A stretch of 5,542 bases of DNA. Origin: an uncultured Desulfovibrio sp. Its GTDB lineage: Bacteria > Desulfobacterota > Desulfovibrionia > Desulfovibrionales > Desulfovibrionaceae. The translations under genes and the position numbers were made by a program. The stretch lies in contig URHE01000112.1 in assembly GCA_900547595.1 (NCBI GenBank), forward strand, positions 1 to 5,542, written 5' to 3'. Shown here one piece after another: positions 1 to 5,143 of the stretch; within the stretch, counting starts at the first letter, position 1; every line of letters begins with the position of its first letter. A model generated the notes under the pieces. The model made no database searches and was not told the origin of the DNA. It saw only the letters and a program-made list of their open reading frames with translations.

Positions 1-1
1 G

Positions 2-50
2 CGCGCCGCAGGCGCGTTTGCGTTGCCGCGCGAAGCGCGGCTTACGCAAA
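2..50. repeat. Two adjacent GC-rich hairpins
   Basis: Two perfect inverted repeats lie back to back. CGCGCC (2-7) pairs with GGCGCG (11-16) around a 3-base loop. Then TTTGCGT (17-23) pairs with ACGCAAA (44-50), and inside it GCCGCGC (25-31) pairs with GCGCGGC (35-41) around the loop GAA. The second hairpin is thus a 34-base structure with two 7-bp stems split by a small internal loop. An alternative stem, GCGTTGC (20-26) with GCAACGC (57-63), would compete with it and would place a T5 tract (71-75) 7 bases downstream on the plus strand. The region could be a terminator for a gene left of the window, or a repetitive intergenic hairpin. No coding sequence is visible here. Confidence 0.6.
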
Positions 51-65
51 TGGACCGCAACGCGC

Positions 66-139
66 AGCTGTTTTTGACGGAGAATTTCGGCAGTGTCCGT
101 ACAGCACGGGCCACCGCTGCAAAAGTATACCAACGTATT
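66..139 (-). repeat. Repeat R1, left copy (inverted relative to the right copy)
   Basis: Read on the minus strand, this segment matches 1557-1634 on the plus strand. A 21-base end block differs at 2 positions (AATAC.TTGGTAT.CTTTTGC). A 29-base end block differs at 1 position (ACTGCCGAAATT, one variable base, TCCGTCAAAAACAGCT). The ~25-base middle is diverged in sequence and length. The block closest to paaK ends only three bases past the paaK stop codon, so this copy occupies the paaK 3' flank. Conserved ends with a variable centre suggest a mobile or structural repeat rather than chance similarity. Confidence 0.8.
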
Positions 140-142
140 CTC

Positions 143-1459
143 TCAGGCAGTGTCTCCGTAGCGCTTGTCCAGAACGCGCTTCGACTTGCTGAAGGTGCGC
201 GGCAGGCTGCCATAGTGCGCCACCTTCACCTCCATGCGCGCGAGGATGCGCGAGCGCAGGCGCGCCGCCACGGCTTCGGCCAGCGCCGCATCGCCGCCCG
301 CCGTGGTTTCGCCCGCGCGCTCCACCGTGAGCGTGAGGTGGTCCAGGCCGCGCGCGTCGCGCGTGAGCTCCGCCTGATACTCGCCGCCCAGTTCCGGAAA
401 TTCCCCGATGACGTCCATGATCTGGCCGGGATAGATGTTCACCCCGCGGTAGATGATCATGTCGTCGGAACGGCCAAGGATGCGGTCGTGCCGCGGCATG
501 GCGAGCCCGCAGGGGCAGACGCCGGGGATGAGCCGCGTGAGGTCGTGGGTGCGGTAGCGCAGCAGCGGCACGGCTTCCTTGCGCAGGGAGGTCACCACCA
601 TTTCCCCCACCTCGCCTTCGGGCACGGCCTCAAGGGTCTCCGGGTCCAGCACCTCGATGATGAAGAGGTCCGCCCAGTAGTGGAGGCCGTTGTGGGCGTC
701 GCAGTCCATGGCCGTGCCCGGGCCGTACATTTCCGTCATGCCCGCGATGTCGTAGCTCCCCTCCAGGCCGAGCTTGCTCTCGATGGCGAGGCGCATCTTT
801 TCGCTACGGGTCTCGGCGCCGCAGATGACCTTGCGCAGCCTGAGCTTCCCGGTGAGGCCCGCGCGTTCGGCCTCTTCGGCGAGGAGCAGGGCCATGGAGG
901 CCGTGGCGCCGAAACAGGTGGCGCCCATGTCGGCCAGGAGCTGGAGGTGCATTTCCAGATTGCCCGGCCCAACGGGGATGGTGAGCATGCCGAAGAGCTC
1001 GCTGCCCAGCTGGAAGCCCGCCCCCGCCGTCCACAGGCCGTAGCCCACGGCCACCTGCATGCGGTCATGCGGGGTGAGCCCGGCAAGTTCATAGCAGCGC
1101 GCCATCTGGAGGCAGAAGGTCTCGATGTCGCGCCGGGTGTAGGCGAGTATCTTGCGCTTGCCCGTGGTGCCGCTGGAGGCGTGGATGCGCGTGACCTCCT
1201 CCTCGGGCACGCAGAGCAGGGGCAGCGGGTAGCCCCGGCGCAGATCCTCCACATCCGTGAGCGGGAGGCGGCGCAGGTCGTCCAGGCTGCGGATGTCGCC
1301 GGGTTCCACGCCGCAGGCGTCGAGCAGGGCGCGGTACTGGGGCGAGTTGCGCGCCTGGGCCACGGTCCGGCGCAGGCCGTCGAGCTGTATCTCCCGGAGG
1401 CGTTCCGGGGAAAGATCGGGGATGAAGCGACGCTGGGCGGAAGTCGGGGAGGAGGACAT
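143..1459 (-). CDS. paaK: Phenylacetate-CoA ligase-type aryl-CoA ligase (PaaK family)
   Basis: A cytoplasmic adenylate-forming enzyme that would convert an aryl acid (phenylacetate or a related aryl- or indole-acetate) plus ATP and CoA to the aryl-CoA. Counting from the upstream ATG at 1495 (450 residues), the sequence shows the ATP-binding SSGTTGK loop (107-113), GAETRS (226-231), MTEMYGPG (253-260), the ribose-binding Asp in YRTHDL (D318), the hinge GRSDDMIIYRGVNIYPGQI (341-359) and a C-terminal lysine region SKSKRVLD (436-443; K437 or K439 the likely catalytic lysine). A CPC pair (327-329) matches the cysteine-containing loop of many PaaK proteins. I chose the ATG at 1459 (438 aa) because family members start near this point and a weak GGAAA lies six bases upstream; the ATG at 1495 has AGGG directly abutting it. 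The gene stands alone, between two inverted copies of R1. Substrate is unproven. Confidence 0.93.
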   Translation of the reverse strand: MSSSPTSAQRRFIPDLSPERLREIQLDGLRRTVAQARNSPQYRALLDACGVEPGDIRSLDDLRRLPLTDVEDLRRGYPLPLLCVPEEEVTRIHASSGTTGKRKILAYTRRDIETFCLQMARCYELAGLTPHDRMQVAVGYGLWTAGAGFQLGSELFGMLTIPVGPGNLEMHLQLLADMGATCFGATASMALLLAEEAERAGLTGKLRLRKVICGAETRSEKMRLAIESKLGLEGSYDIAGMTEMYGPGTAMDCDAHNGLHYWADLFIIEVLDPETLEAVPEGEVGEMVVTSLRKEAVPLLRYRTHDLTRLIPGVCPCGLAMPRHDRILGRSDDMIIYRGVNIYPGQIMDVIGEFPELGGEYQAELTRDARGLDHLTLTVERAGETTAGGDAALAEAVAARLRSRILARMEVKVAHYGSLPRTFSKSKRVLDKRYGDTA

Positions 1460-1542
1460 GGCAGTTTCCGGGCAAGGGTGGGAGCGGCCCGGCATCCCTG
1501 CGGGACCGCCCGTGGACAGCGCAGGCTATCCCGCTTTGCGGC

Positions 1543-1559
1543 ATTTTGAAAGTCAAAAT
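1543..1559. promoter_or_regulatory. 17-bp perfect palindrome upstream of paaK, possible operator
   Basis: ATTTTGA (1543-1549), a 3-base spacer AAG, then TCAAAAT (1553-1559) form a perfect dyad about 85 bases upstream of the preferred paaK start. Its outer end overlaps the first bases of repeat R1. On the paaK strand it contains TTGACT, which could serve as a -35 box, but no convincing -10 hexamer follows at 16-18 bases. An AT-rich dyad just upstream of a catabolic-type gene fits a repressor or activator site. I do not recognise the regulator. Confidence 0.4.
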
Positions 1560-1634
1560 ACTTTGGTATGCTTTTGCGGTGGCAGTGTGCCTGTGTTGTG
1601 GGGGGACTGCCGAAATTATCCGTCAAAAACAGCT
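1557..1634 (+). repeat. Repeat R1, right copy
   Basis: This is the partner of 66-139 in opposite orientation, so the paaK gene is bracketed by ~75-bp imperfect inverted repeats. The two end blocks are nearly identical (19/21 and 28/29 by eye) while the centre differs. Within this copy GGCAGT (1581-1586) and ACTGCC (1606-1611) form a 6-bp stem around a 19-base G-rich loop. The far end (AAAAACAGCT) runs directly into the long palindrome that starts at 1634. On the minus strand this gives a hairpin followed by GCTGTTTTT, the same hairpin-then-T5 order seen at the left copy on the plus strand. Confidence 0.8.
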
Positions 1635-1731
1635 ATTTCTGCGCTGGCTGCGTCAGAGAAAAATTTTCTTGGTCGAGTACCTGAGTACACTCCCCGCGAA
1701 AATTTTTCTCTTCCTTGCCAGCGCAGAAATA
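1634..1731. repeat. 98-bp nested palindrome; candidate sfsA terminator on the minus strand
   Basis: Three nested arms share one axis. TATTTCTGCGCTGGC (1634-1648) pairs perfectly with 1717-1731 (15 bp). AGAGAAAAATTTTC (1655-1668) pairs perfectly with 1698-1711 (14 bp). GTAC (1677-1680) pairs with GTAC (1685-1688) around CTGA. Short unpaired stretches separate the arms. On the minus strand, the direction of sfsA transcription, the outer stem is followed after four bases by TTTTT (1629-1625), as in an intrinsic terminator. The size is far larger than a normal terminator, and the arms are AT-rich against a high-GC background, so it may also be part of a repetitive element that includes R1. Confidence 0.7.
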
Positions 1732-1763
1732 TCTTATTTTTTAGGATTCTTCCGGCGCCAGCA

Positions 1764-1823
1764 TCCGTCTGTCGCTTTGCTCCAGACGGAACGTGGAATA
1801 ACCATCAACCGCATTCGTACAGA
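1764..1823 (-). repeat. Repeat R2, left copy, with an 8-bp hairpin
   Basis: Bases 1779-1800 are the exact reverse complement of 2741-2762 (22 of 22). Looser similarity continues through 1801-1823 against 2717-2740, including a shared TCTG and GTTGA. The copy starts just after the sfsA stop codon. Its core also takes part in a local hairpin: TCCGTCTG (1764-1771) pairs with CAGACGGA (1783-1790) around an 11-base loop. No T tract follows directly on either strand. The remaining bases up to the palindrome (1732-1763) show an AT-rich run and a GGCGCC dyad, and nothing else I can support. Confidence 0.75.
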
Positions 1824-1828
1824 ACTAG

Positions 1829-2683
1829 TCAAAATGCGTGACCGGCTGCGGGCGGACGCGGCGCCAGGGGCAGCGGCGCGCCCAGGTCGATGCCCGCCGG
1901 GCTCACCAGGGCCCGGAACGGACGCATCTCCACGCCCGCGTCCAGCGCCTGCCAGAACAGGCGCGCATAGTCGGGGTCGATGCAGTCCGCGGGCGCGAAG
2001 CAGCGGCCATCGGGCCGCTGGACAAGATAGAACATGGCCGCGCGCTCGCCGCCGGCCACAATGTCCATGAGCTCGCGCAAGTGCTTGCGGCCGCGCTCGC
2101 TGGCCGCATCGGGAAAGCAGGCCGCGTCGTCCTCCACCAGGGTCACATTCTTGCACTCCACCCAGAGCGGCGGCAGGCCCGGGCCGGTGAACAGGCCGTC
2201 CAGGCGGCTCTGGCCGCGCCGGGCCTCGCGCCGGAGCTCCGTATATCCGGCGGCGAAGGGGAGCCGTCCCGCGCGAAAGGCCGCCTCCAGCAAACGGTTG
2301 GGCACGGAGGTGTTCACGCCCACCCAGAAACCGGGGCCGGAGGGCGCCCCCGCGCCGGCGGCGCCGGCCCCCATGGGGGCCCCCGCCCCGGAAGCCGCTC
2401 CCGGCACGGCGCGTTCCGCCAGCCAGACGCATTCCTGCGTATAGCGGAGCCTGCGCGCCGGATTGGCCGCCGGAGACACCAGCACCGGAGTTCCCGGCCG
2501 CGTAAGGCCGAGCATGCTGCCGGAATTGTTGCTGTGCGCCCAGAGCGGGCCGTCCGGCGTGCGCAGCTCTACGCTGAAGCGCTTGACCCGGCGCACAAGG
2601 GCGGCCACGCGGCAGCCCGGCGGCAGCGGCAGAAGCGGCGCGCCGCGTGTTCGCGCGCGCGTGCCTGTGGCGTCATCCCGCAT
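1829..2683 (-). CDS. sfsA: SfsA family nuclease (sugar fermentation stimulation protein A homolog)
   Basis: A cytoplasmic nucleic-acid-binding protein. The family was named for stimulating maltose genes in E. coli and has an OB-like N-terminal domain plus a PD-(D/E)XK nuclease-like domain. Over 284 residues the family signatures run in order: RRVKRFSVEL (31-40), HSNNSGSMLGL (50-60), RRLRYTQE (77-84), FWVGVNTSVPNRLLEAA (119-135), GQSRLDGLF (157-165), WVECKNVTLVED (174-185), FPDAASERGRKHLREL (190-205), VQRPDG (221-226) and DPDYARLFWQA (236-246). D162, E176 and K178 are the candidate metal-site residues. The start is secured by GGAGG at 2693-2697, nine bases before the ATG. E. coli SfsA is about 234 residues. 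The extra length lies in an N-terminal tail of about 20, a Gly/Ala/Pro-rich insert (about 93-118) and a short C-terminal tail. The gene is divergent from the aminotransferase. Family assignment is firm; the physiological role is not. Confidence 0.95.
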   Translation of the reverse strand: MRDDATGTRARTRGAPLLPLPPGCRVAALVRRVKRFSVELRTPDGPLWAHSNNSGSMLGLTRPGTPVLVSPAANPARRLRYTQECVWLAERAVPGAASGAGAPMGAGAAGAGAPSGPGFWVGVNTSVPNRLLEAAFRAGRLPFAAGYTELRREARRGQSRLDGLFTGPGLPPLWVECKNVTLVEDDAACFPDAASERGRKHLRELMDIVAGGERAAMFYLVQRPDGRCFAPADCIDPDYARLFWQALDAGVEMRPFRALVSPAGIDLGAPLPLAPRPPAAGHAF

Positions 2684-2711
2684 TTACACCCCCCTCCGAA
2701 GCTGATAAAAT
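2683..2711 (+). promoter_or_regulatory. Sigma70-like promoter for the aminotransferase gene
   Basis: TTTACA (2683-2688) and TAAAAT (2706-2711) are separated by exactly 17 bases, and TG at 2703-2704 gives an extended -10. Each hexamer matches the consensus at five of six positions. Transcription would start near 2718, leaving a leader of about 65 bases that contains repeat R2. The -35 box overlaps the last base of the sfsA start codon and the spacer covers the sfsA ribosome-binding site, so expression of the divergent pair may interfere. I find no equally good promoter for sfsA on the minus strand. Confidence 0.55.
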
Positions 2712-2716
2712 CACGC

Positions 2717-2762
2717 TCTGCTGACAAGGCAGTTGAGAGATATTCCACGTTCCGTCTGGAGC
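2717..2762 (+). repeat. Repeat R2, right copy, in the aminotransferase leader
   Basis: Bases 2741-2762 are identical to the minus strand of 1779-1800 over 22 bases, with weaker similarity upstream (2717-2740). The copy lies between the predicted transcription start and the ribosome-binding site CAGGAG (2771-2776). It would therefore be transcribed as part of the 5' leader. Together with the left copy it brackets sfsA as an inverted pair. It may be a shared regulatory leader motif or the end of a repeat element. Confidence 0.75.
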
Positions 2763-2782
2763 GGAGCCCACAGGAGCCAGCC

Positions 2783-3967
2783 ATGCAGATTGCCGACCGC
2801 CTGAGCCAGATCCGGCCTTCCGTGACCCTTGCCATCAATACCCGGGCGCAGGAGCTGCGGGCGCAGGGCGTCCAGGTGACGAGCCTGGCCGTGGGCGAGC
2901 CGGATTTTCCCACGCCCCCCCATATCCGGGAGGCGGCCAAGGCCGCCATTGACGCCAATTTCACCCGCTATACGGCCGTGGCGGGCATTCCGGAGCTGCG
3001 CCGCGCCGCGGGCGCCTATTTCGAGCGTCACTACGCCACGCCCGTGGCGCCGGAATCCATCATCATCGGCGCGGGCGGCAAGCAGTGTCTCTACACGTTT
3101 CTCCAGACCGTCATCGATCCCGGCGACGAGGTGCTCGTCCCCTCGCCCTACTGGGTGAGCTATCCGGACATGGTGCGCCTGGCCGGGGGCGTGCCCGTGA
3201 CCGTGCCCGCGGGCGCGGAGCTCGGCTTCAAGGTGACGCCGCTCATGCTGGAAAACCGGGTCTCGGACAGGACGCGGCTGCTCATCCTCAATTCGCCCTG
3301 CAACCCCTCCGGCGCGGTCTATACCGACCGGGAATTCATGCACATCATGCGCTGGGCCCTGGCGCGCAACATCTTTGTCCTTTCCGACGAGATCTATGAC
3401 CAGCTCGTCTTTGAGCCCGCGCGGATGACGAGCGCCATCACCTGGTTCGCGCACTGCCCGGAGCTGGTGGCGGTGGTCAACGGCCTTTCCAAGAGCTATG
3501 CCATGACCGGCTGGCGCGTGGGCTTTCTGGCCGCGCATCCGGAGATCATCAAAAAGATGGCCTCCCTTCAGGGGCACAGCCTTTCCAATGTCTGCTCCGT
3601 GGCGCAGAAGGCCGCGCTGGCCGCCCTGGAAGGGCCCGATGACTGCGTCCGCGAGATGCGGAGCGCCTTCCGGCGCCGCCGCGACCTGGCCATGGACATC
3701 GTGAACGCGTGGCCGGGCGCGGTCTGCCCCCGGCCGGACGGCGCCTTTTATCTCTTTGTGGACGTGAGCGCGCTCTACGGCGGGGAGATCAGCGACTCCA
3801 CATCCCTGTGCTCCTACCTGCTGGACAGGGCGCATGTGGCCCTGGTGCCCGGCGCGGCCTTTGGCGACGACAGGTGCGTCCGCCTGTCCTATGCCGTGGC
3901 CGACGAGGCGTTGGCGGACGCCCTGCGCCGCGTGGGCGAGGCGCTCGCCGCCCTGGCGCGGCAATGA
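2783..3967 (+). CDS. Class I PLP aminotransferase, aspartate (or aspartate/prephenate) aminotransferase type
   Basis: A cytoplasmic pyridoxal-phosphate enzyme of fold type I, subgroup Ibeta, expected to exchange amino groups between aspartate and 2-oxoglutarate. Some relatives also transaminate prephenate in tyrosine/phenylalanine synthesis. The 394 residues match the family length. Visible landmarks are LAVGEPDFPTP near the N-terminus, GAGGKQ (K100), PYW (Y123, W124, which stacks on the cofactor), NSPCNPSG (170-177, N174 contacting PLP), SDEIYD (201-206, D202 binding the pyridine nitrogen), SKSYAMTGWR with the Schiff-base lysine K237, PDGAFYLF, and VRLSYA with the substrate-carboxylate arginine R367. 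K100 sits at the position of the GGKQ lysine of Thermus-type enzymes, which favours a dicarboxylic substrate. The start has CAGGAG six bases upstream. The gene is transcribed alone, divergent from sfsA and convergent with the FkbM gene. Substrate preference is inferred. Confidence 0.95.
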   Translation: MQIADRLSQIRPSVTLAINTRAQELRAQGVQVTSLAVGEPDFPTPPHIREAAKAAIDANFTRYTAVAGIPELRRAAGAYFERHYATPVAPESIIIGAGGKQCLYTFLQTVIDPGDEVLVPSPYWVSYPDMVRLAGGVPVTVPAGAELGFKVTPLMLENRVSDRTRLLILNSPCNPSGAVYTDREFMHIMRWALARNIFVLSDEIYDQLVFEPARMTSAITWFAHCPELVAVVNGLSKSYAMTGWRVGFLAAHPEIIKKMASLQGHSLSNVCSVAQKAALAALEGPDDCVREMRSAFRRRRDLAMDIVNAWPGAVCPRPDGAFYLFVDVSALYGGEISDSTSLCSYLLDRAHVALVPGAAFGDDRCVRLSYAVADEALADALRRVGEALAALARQ

Positions 3968-3969
3968 GC

Positions 3970-3986
3970 CGCCCCCGGCGGGGGCG
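3970..3986. terminator. GC hairpin between convergent genes, possible bidirectional terminator
   Basis: CGCCCCC (3970-3976) and GGGGGCG (3980-3986) form a perfect 7-bp stem with a GGC loop in the 30-base gap between the aminotransferase stop and the FkbM stop. No T tract follows on either strand, so it would be a weak intrinsic terminator or a pause site. Its position between two gene ends is the main support. Confidence 0.35.
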
Positions 3987-3997
3987 CCCCTGGGGTC

Positions 3998-5143
3998 TCA
4001 GGCTTCCGGCACCTCGGCATAGAGGATGGTGTCCGTGAAGTCGCAGGAGGCGTGCGCCACCTCAAGGCGGTACTCCGGCACCAGGCTTTTGACATGGAGC
4101 GGCAGGGTCATCAGGTCCTCCGGCCTGTGGTAGAGGCAGATGACGAGCCTGGGCCGGAAGCGGCGGATGGTGGCCTCGGCCCCGCGCAGGGCGCCGAGTT
4201 CCGCGCCTTCCACGTCCAGCTTGATGCAGTCCACCCGTTCAAGTCCTTCCTCCCGCACCACATCGTCAATGCTCACCAGTTCGCAGCGCACGGTGCCGTC
4301 GCCGTCAGCGGCGCAGATGTGCGAGGAGTCGCGCAGGGAGGCGAACGCCGCCTGACCGCGCCGTTCGGCCAGCCCGGCGGTGTGCAGCCGGTAGCAGGGC
4401 CATGGGGCCAGCGTTTTTCGCGCCGCGTCCGCCATCCAGGGGATGGGCTCGAAGCCGTGGATGCGGCCGGTGGGGCCCACCTGCCCGGCAAAGGCGATCT
4501 GCGCGCCCACCATGTCCGAAACGCCGCCGTCGATCATGATGTCGCCGGGCCGCGGGCGGATGCGCGGATGCTCGTATTCCCCGTGCGGCGCAAGGGGGAG
4601 ATAGCCCGCGTCGCCGGTCATGAGGGCCTTGATGCGCGCCGCATAGGTCGTGCGGCTGGCTTCGTCCGCCAGCAGATCGAATACGGCCTGCAGGCGGGAG
4701 GCATGGCGGGCGAAAAAGTCCGGCAGCGGGGGGCGTCTGCCGAAGGGCGGTTCCCGAAAGCCGTCCAGATAGAGCATGCCGCCGCCGTAAACGGCCATGA
4801 GACGGCACACCGCCGCCAGCATGACCACATCGGGGACGAGGAAAATCTTGGCCCATTGGGGCGTGGTGCCGAGCCGCTCCACGCCGCGCACGGGGATCTC
4901 CCGGGCGTGGTCCGGCCCCGGCAGGGAGAAGCTGCGCGGCGCGCCCTCCGGCAGGTCGGGGACCATGAGCATGCGGATGTCCAGGTCCGGGTATGCGGCG
5001 CAAAACCGCGGCAGAAATCCAAGGTGTTCATGGCAGATGACACAGCAGACCTGACGCAGGGAGCGCGGCACGCCCCAGGGCCGCAGGAGCGGCAGGCCGT
5101 TGATCCGCTCCAGCAGCGGCGCGGCGTCGGCATTGCGGTTCAT
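3998..5143 (-). CDS. FkbM family SAM-dependent methyltransferase with a long N-terminal region
   Basis: The C-terminal half is a Rossmann-fold FkbM methyltransferase, a family that O-methylates sugars and other metabolites using S-adenosylmethionine. Motifs in the 381-residue protein are GDIMIDGGVSD (200-210, SAM-binding motif I), GRIHGFEP (226-233, with the acidic residue after strand 2), VSIDD (290-294), VDCIKLDVEGAELGALRGAE (304-323, the family hallmark) and PRLVICLYHRPEDL (331-344). Residues 1-190 lie before this domain. They include LLADEASRTTYAARI (157-171), common just ahead of FkbM domains, and MAVYGGGMLYLDGF (116-129), loosely like the sugar-binding motif of GT32-type glycosyltransferases. 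No signal peptide or membrane segment is evident. The ATG overlaps the stop codon of the upstream lipoprotein gene (ATGA), which implies translational coupling. A role in modifying a cell-surface glycan is plausible; the substrate is unknown. Confidence 0.9.
   Translation of the reverse strand: MNRNADAAPLLERINGLPLLRPWGVPRSLRQVCCVICHEHLGFLPRFCAAYPDLDIRMLMVPDLPEGAPRSFSLPGPDHAREIPVRGVERLGTTPQWAKIFLVPDVVMLAAVCRLMAVYGGGMLYLDGFREPPFGRRPPLPDFFARHASRLQAVFDLLADEASRTTYAARIKALMTGDAGYLPLAPHGEYEHPRIRPRPGDIMIDGGVSDMVGAQIAFAGQVGPTGRIHGFEPIPWMADAARKTLAPWPCYRLHTAGLAERRGQAAFASLRDSSHICAADGDGTVRCELVSIDDVVREEGLERVDCIKLDVEGAELGALRGAEATIRRFRPRLVICLYHRPEDLMTLPLHVKSLVPEYRLEVAHASCDFTDTILYAEVPEA

Noticed and set aside
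23..1549. Long plus-strand open frame (508 codons) opposite paaK
   Set aside because: It is antisense to a gene with intact PaaK motifs, is rich in Ala, Arg, Gly and His as expected for a high-GC shadow frame, and shows no recognisable motif or ribosome-binding site.
66..1634. Insertion sequence with R1 as terminal inverted repeats carrying a transposase
   Set aside because: The only gene between the repeats is the PaaK-type ligase. No transposase or obvious direct target duplication is seen next to the repeat ends, so a self-mobile element is not supported.
1634..1731. CRISPR or phage attachment site
   Set aside because: The structure is a single palindrome, not regularly spaced direct repeats, and no cas gene, integrase or tRNA is in the window.
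1546..2070. Small membrane-protein-like frame starting MKVKILWYAFAVAVCLCC
   Set aside because: Its hydrophobic start comes from translating the AT-rich R1 repeat and palindrome. It begins at TTG without a ribosome-binding site and continues antisense into sfsA.
1838..2782. In-frame upstream extension of the aminotransferase (to 709 codons)
   Set aside because: The extension runs antisense through sfsA and through the predicted promoter. The ATG at 2783 has a ribosome-binding site and gives the normal family length.
2711..3964. Minus-strand open frame (417 codons) opposite the aminotransferase
   Set aside because: It is the shadow of a gene with complete catalytic motifs, and its composition is His-, Gly- and Arg-rich without any family signature.
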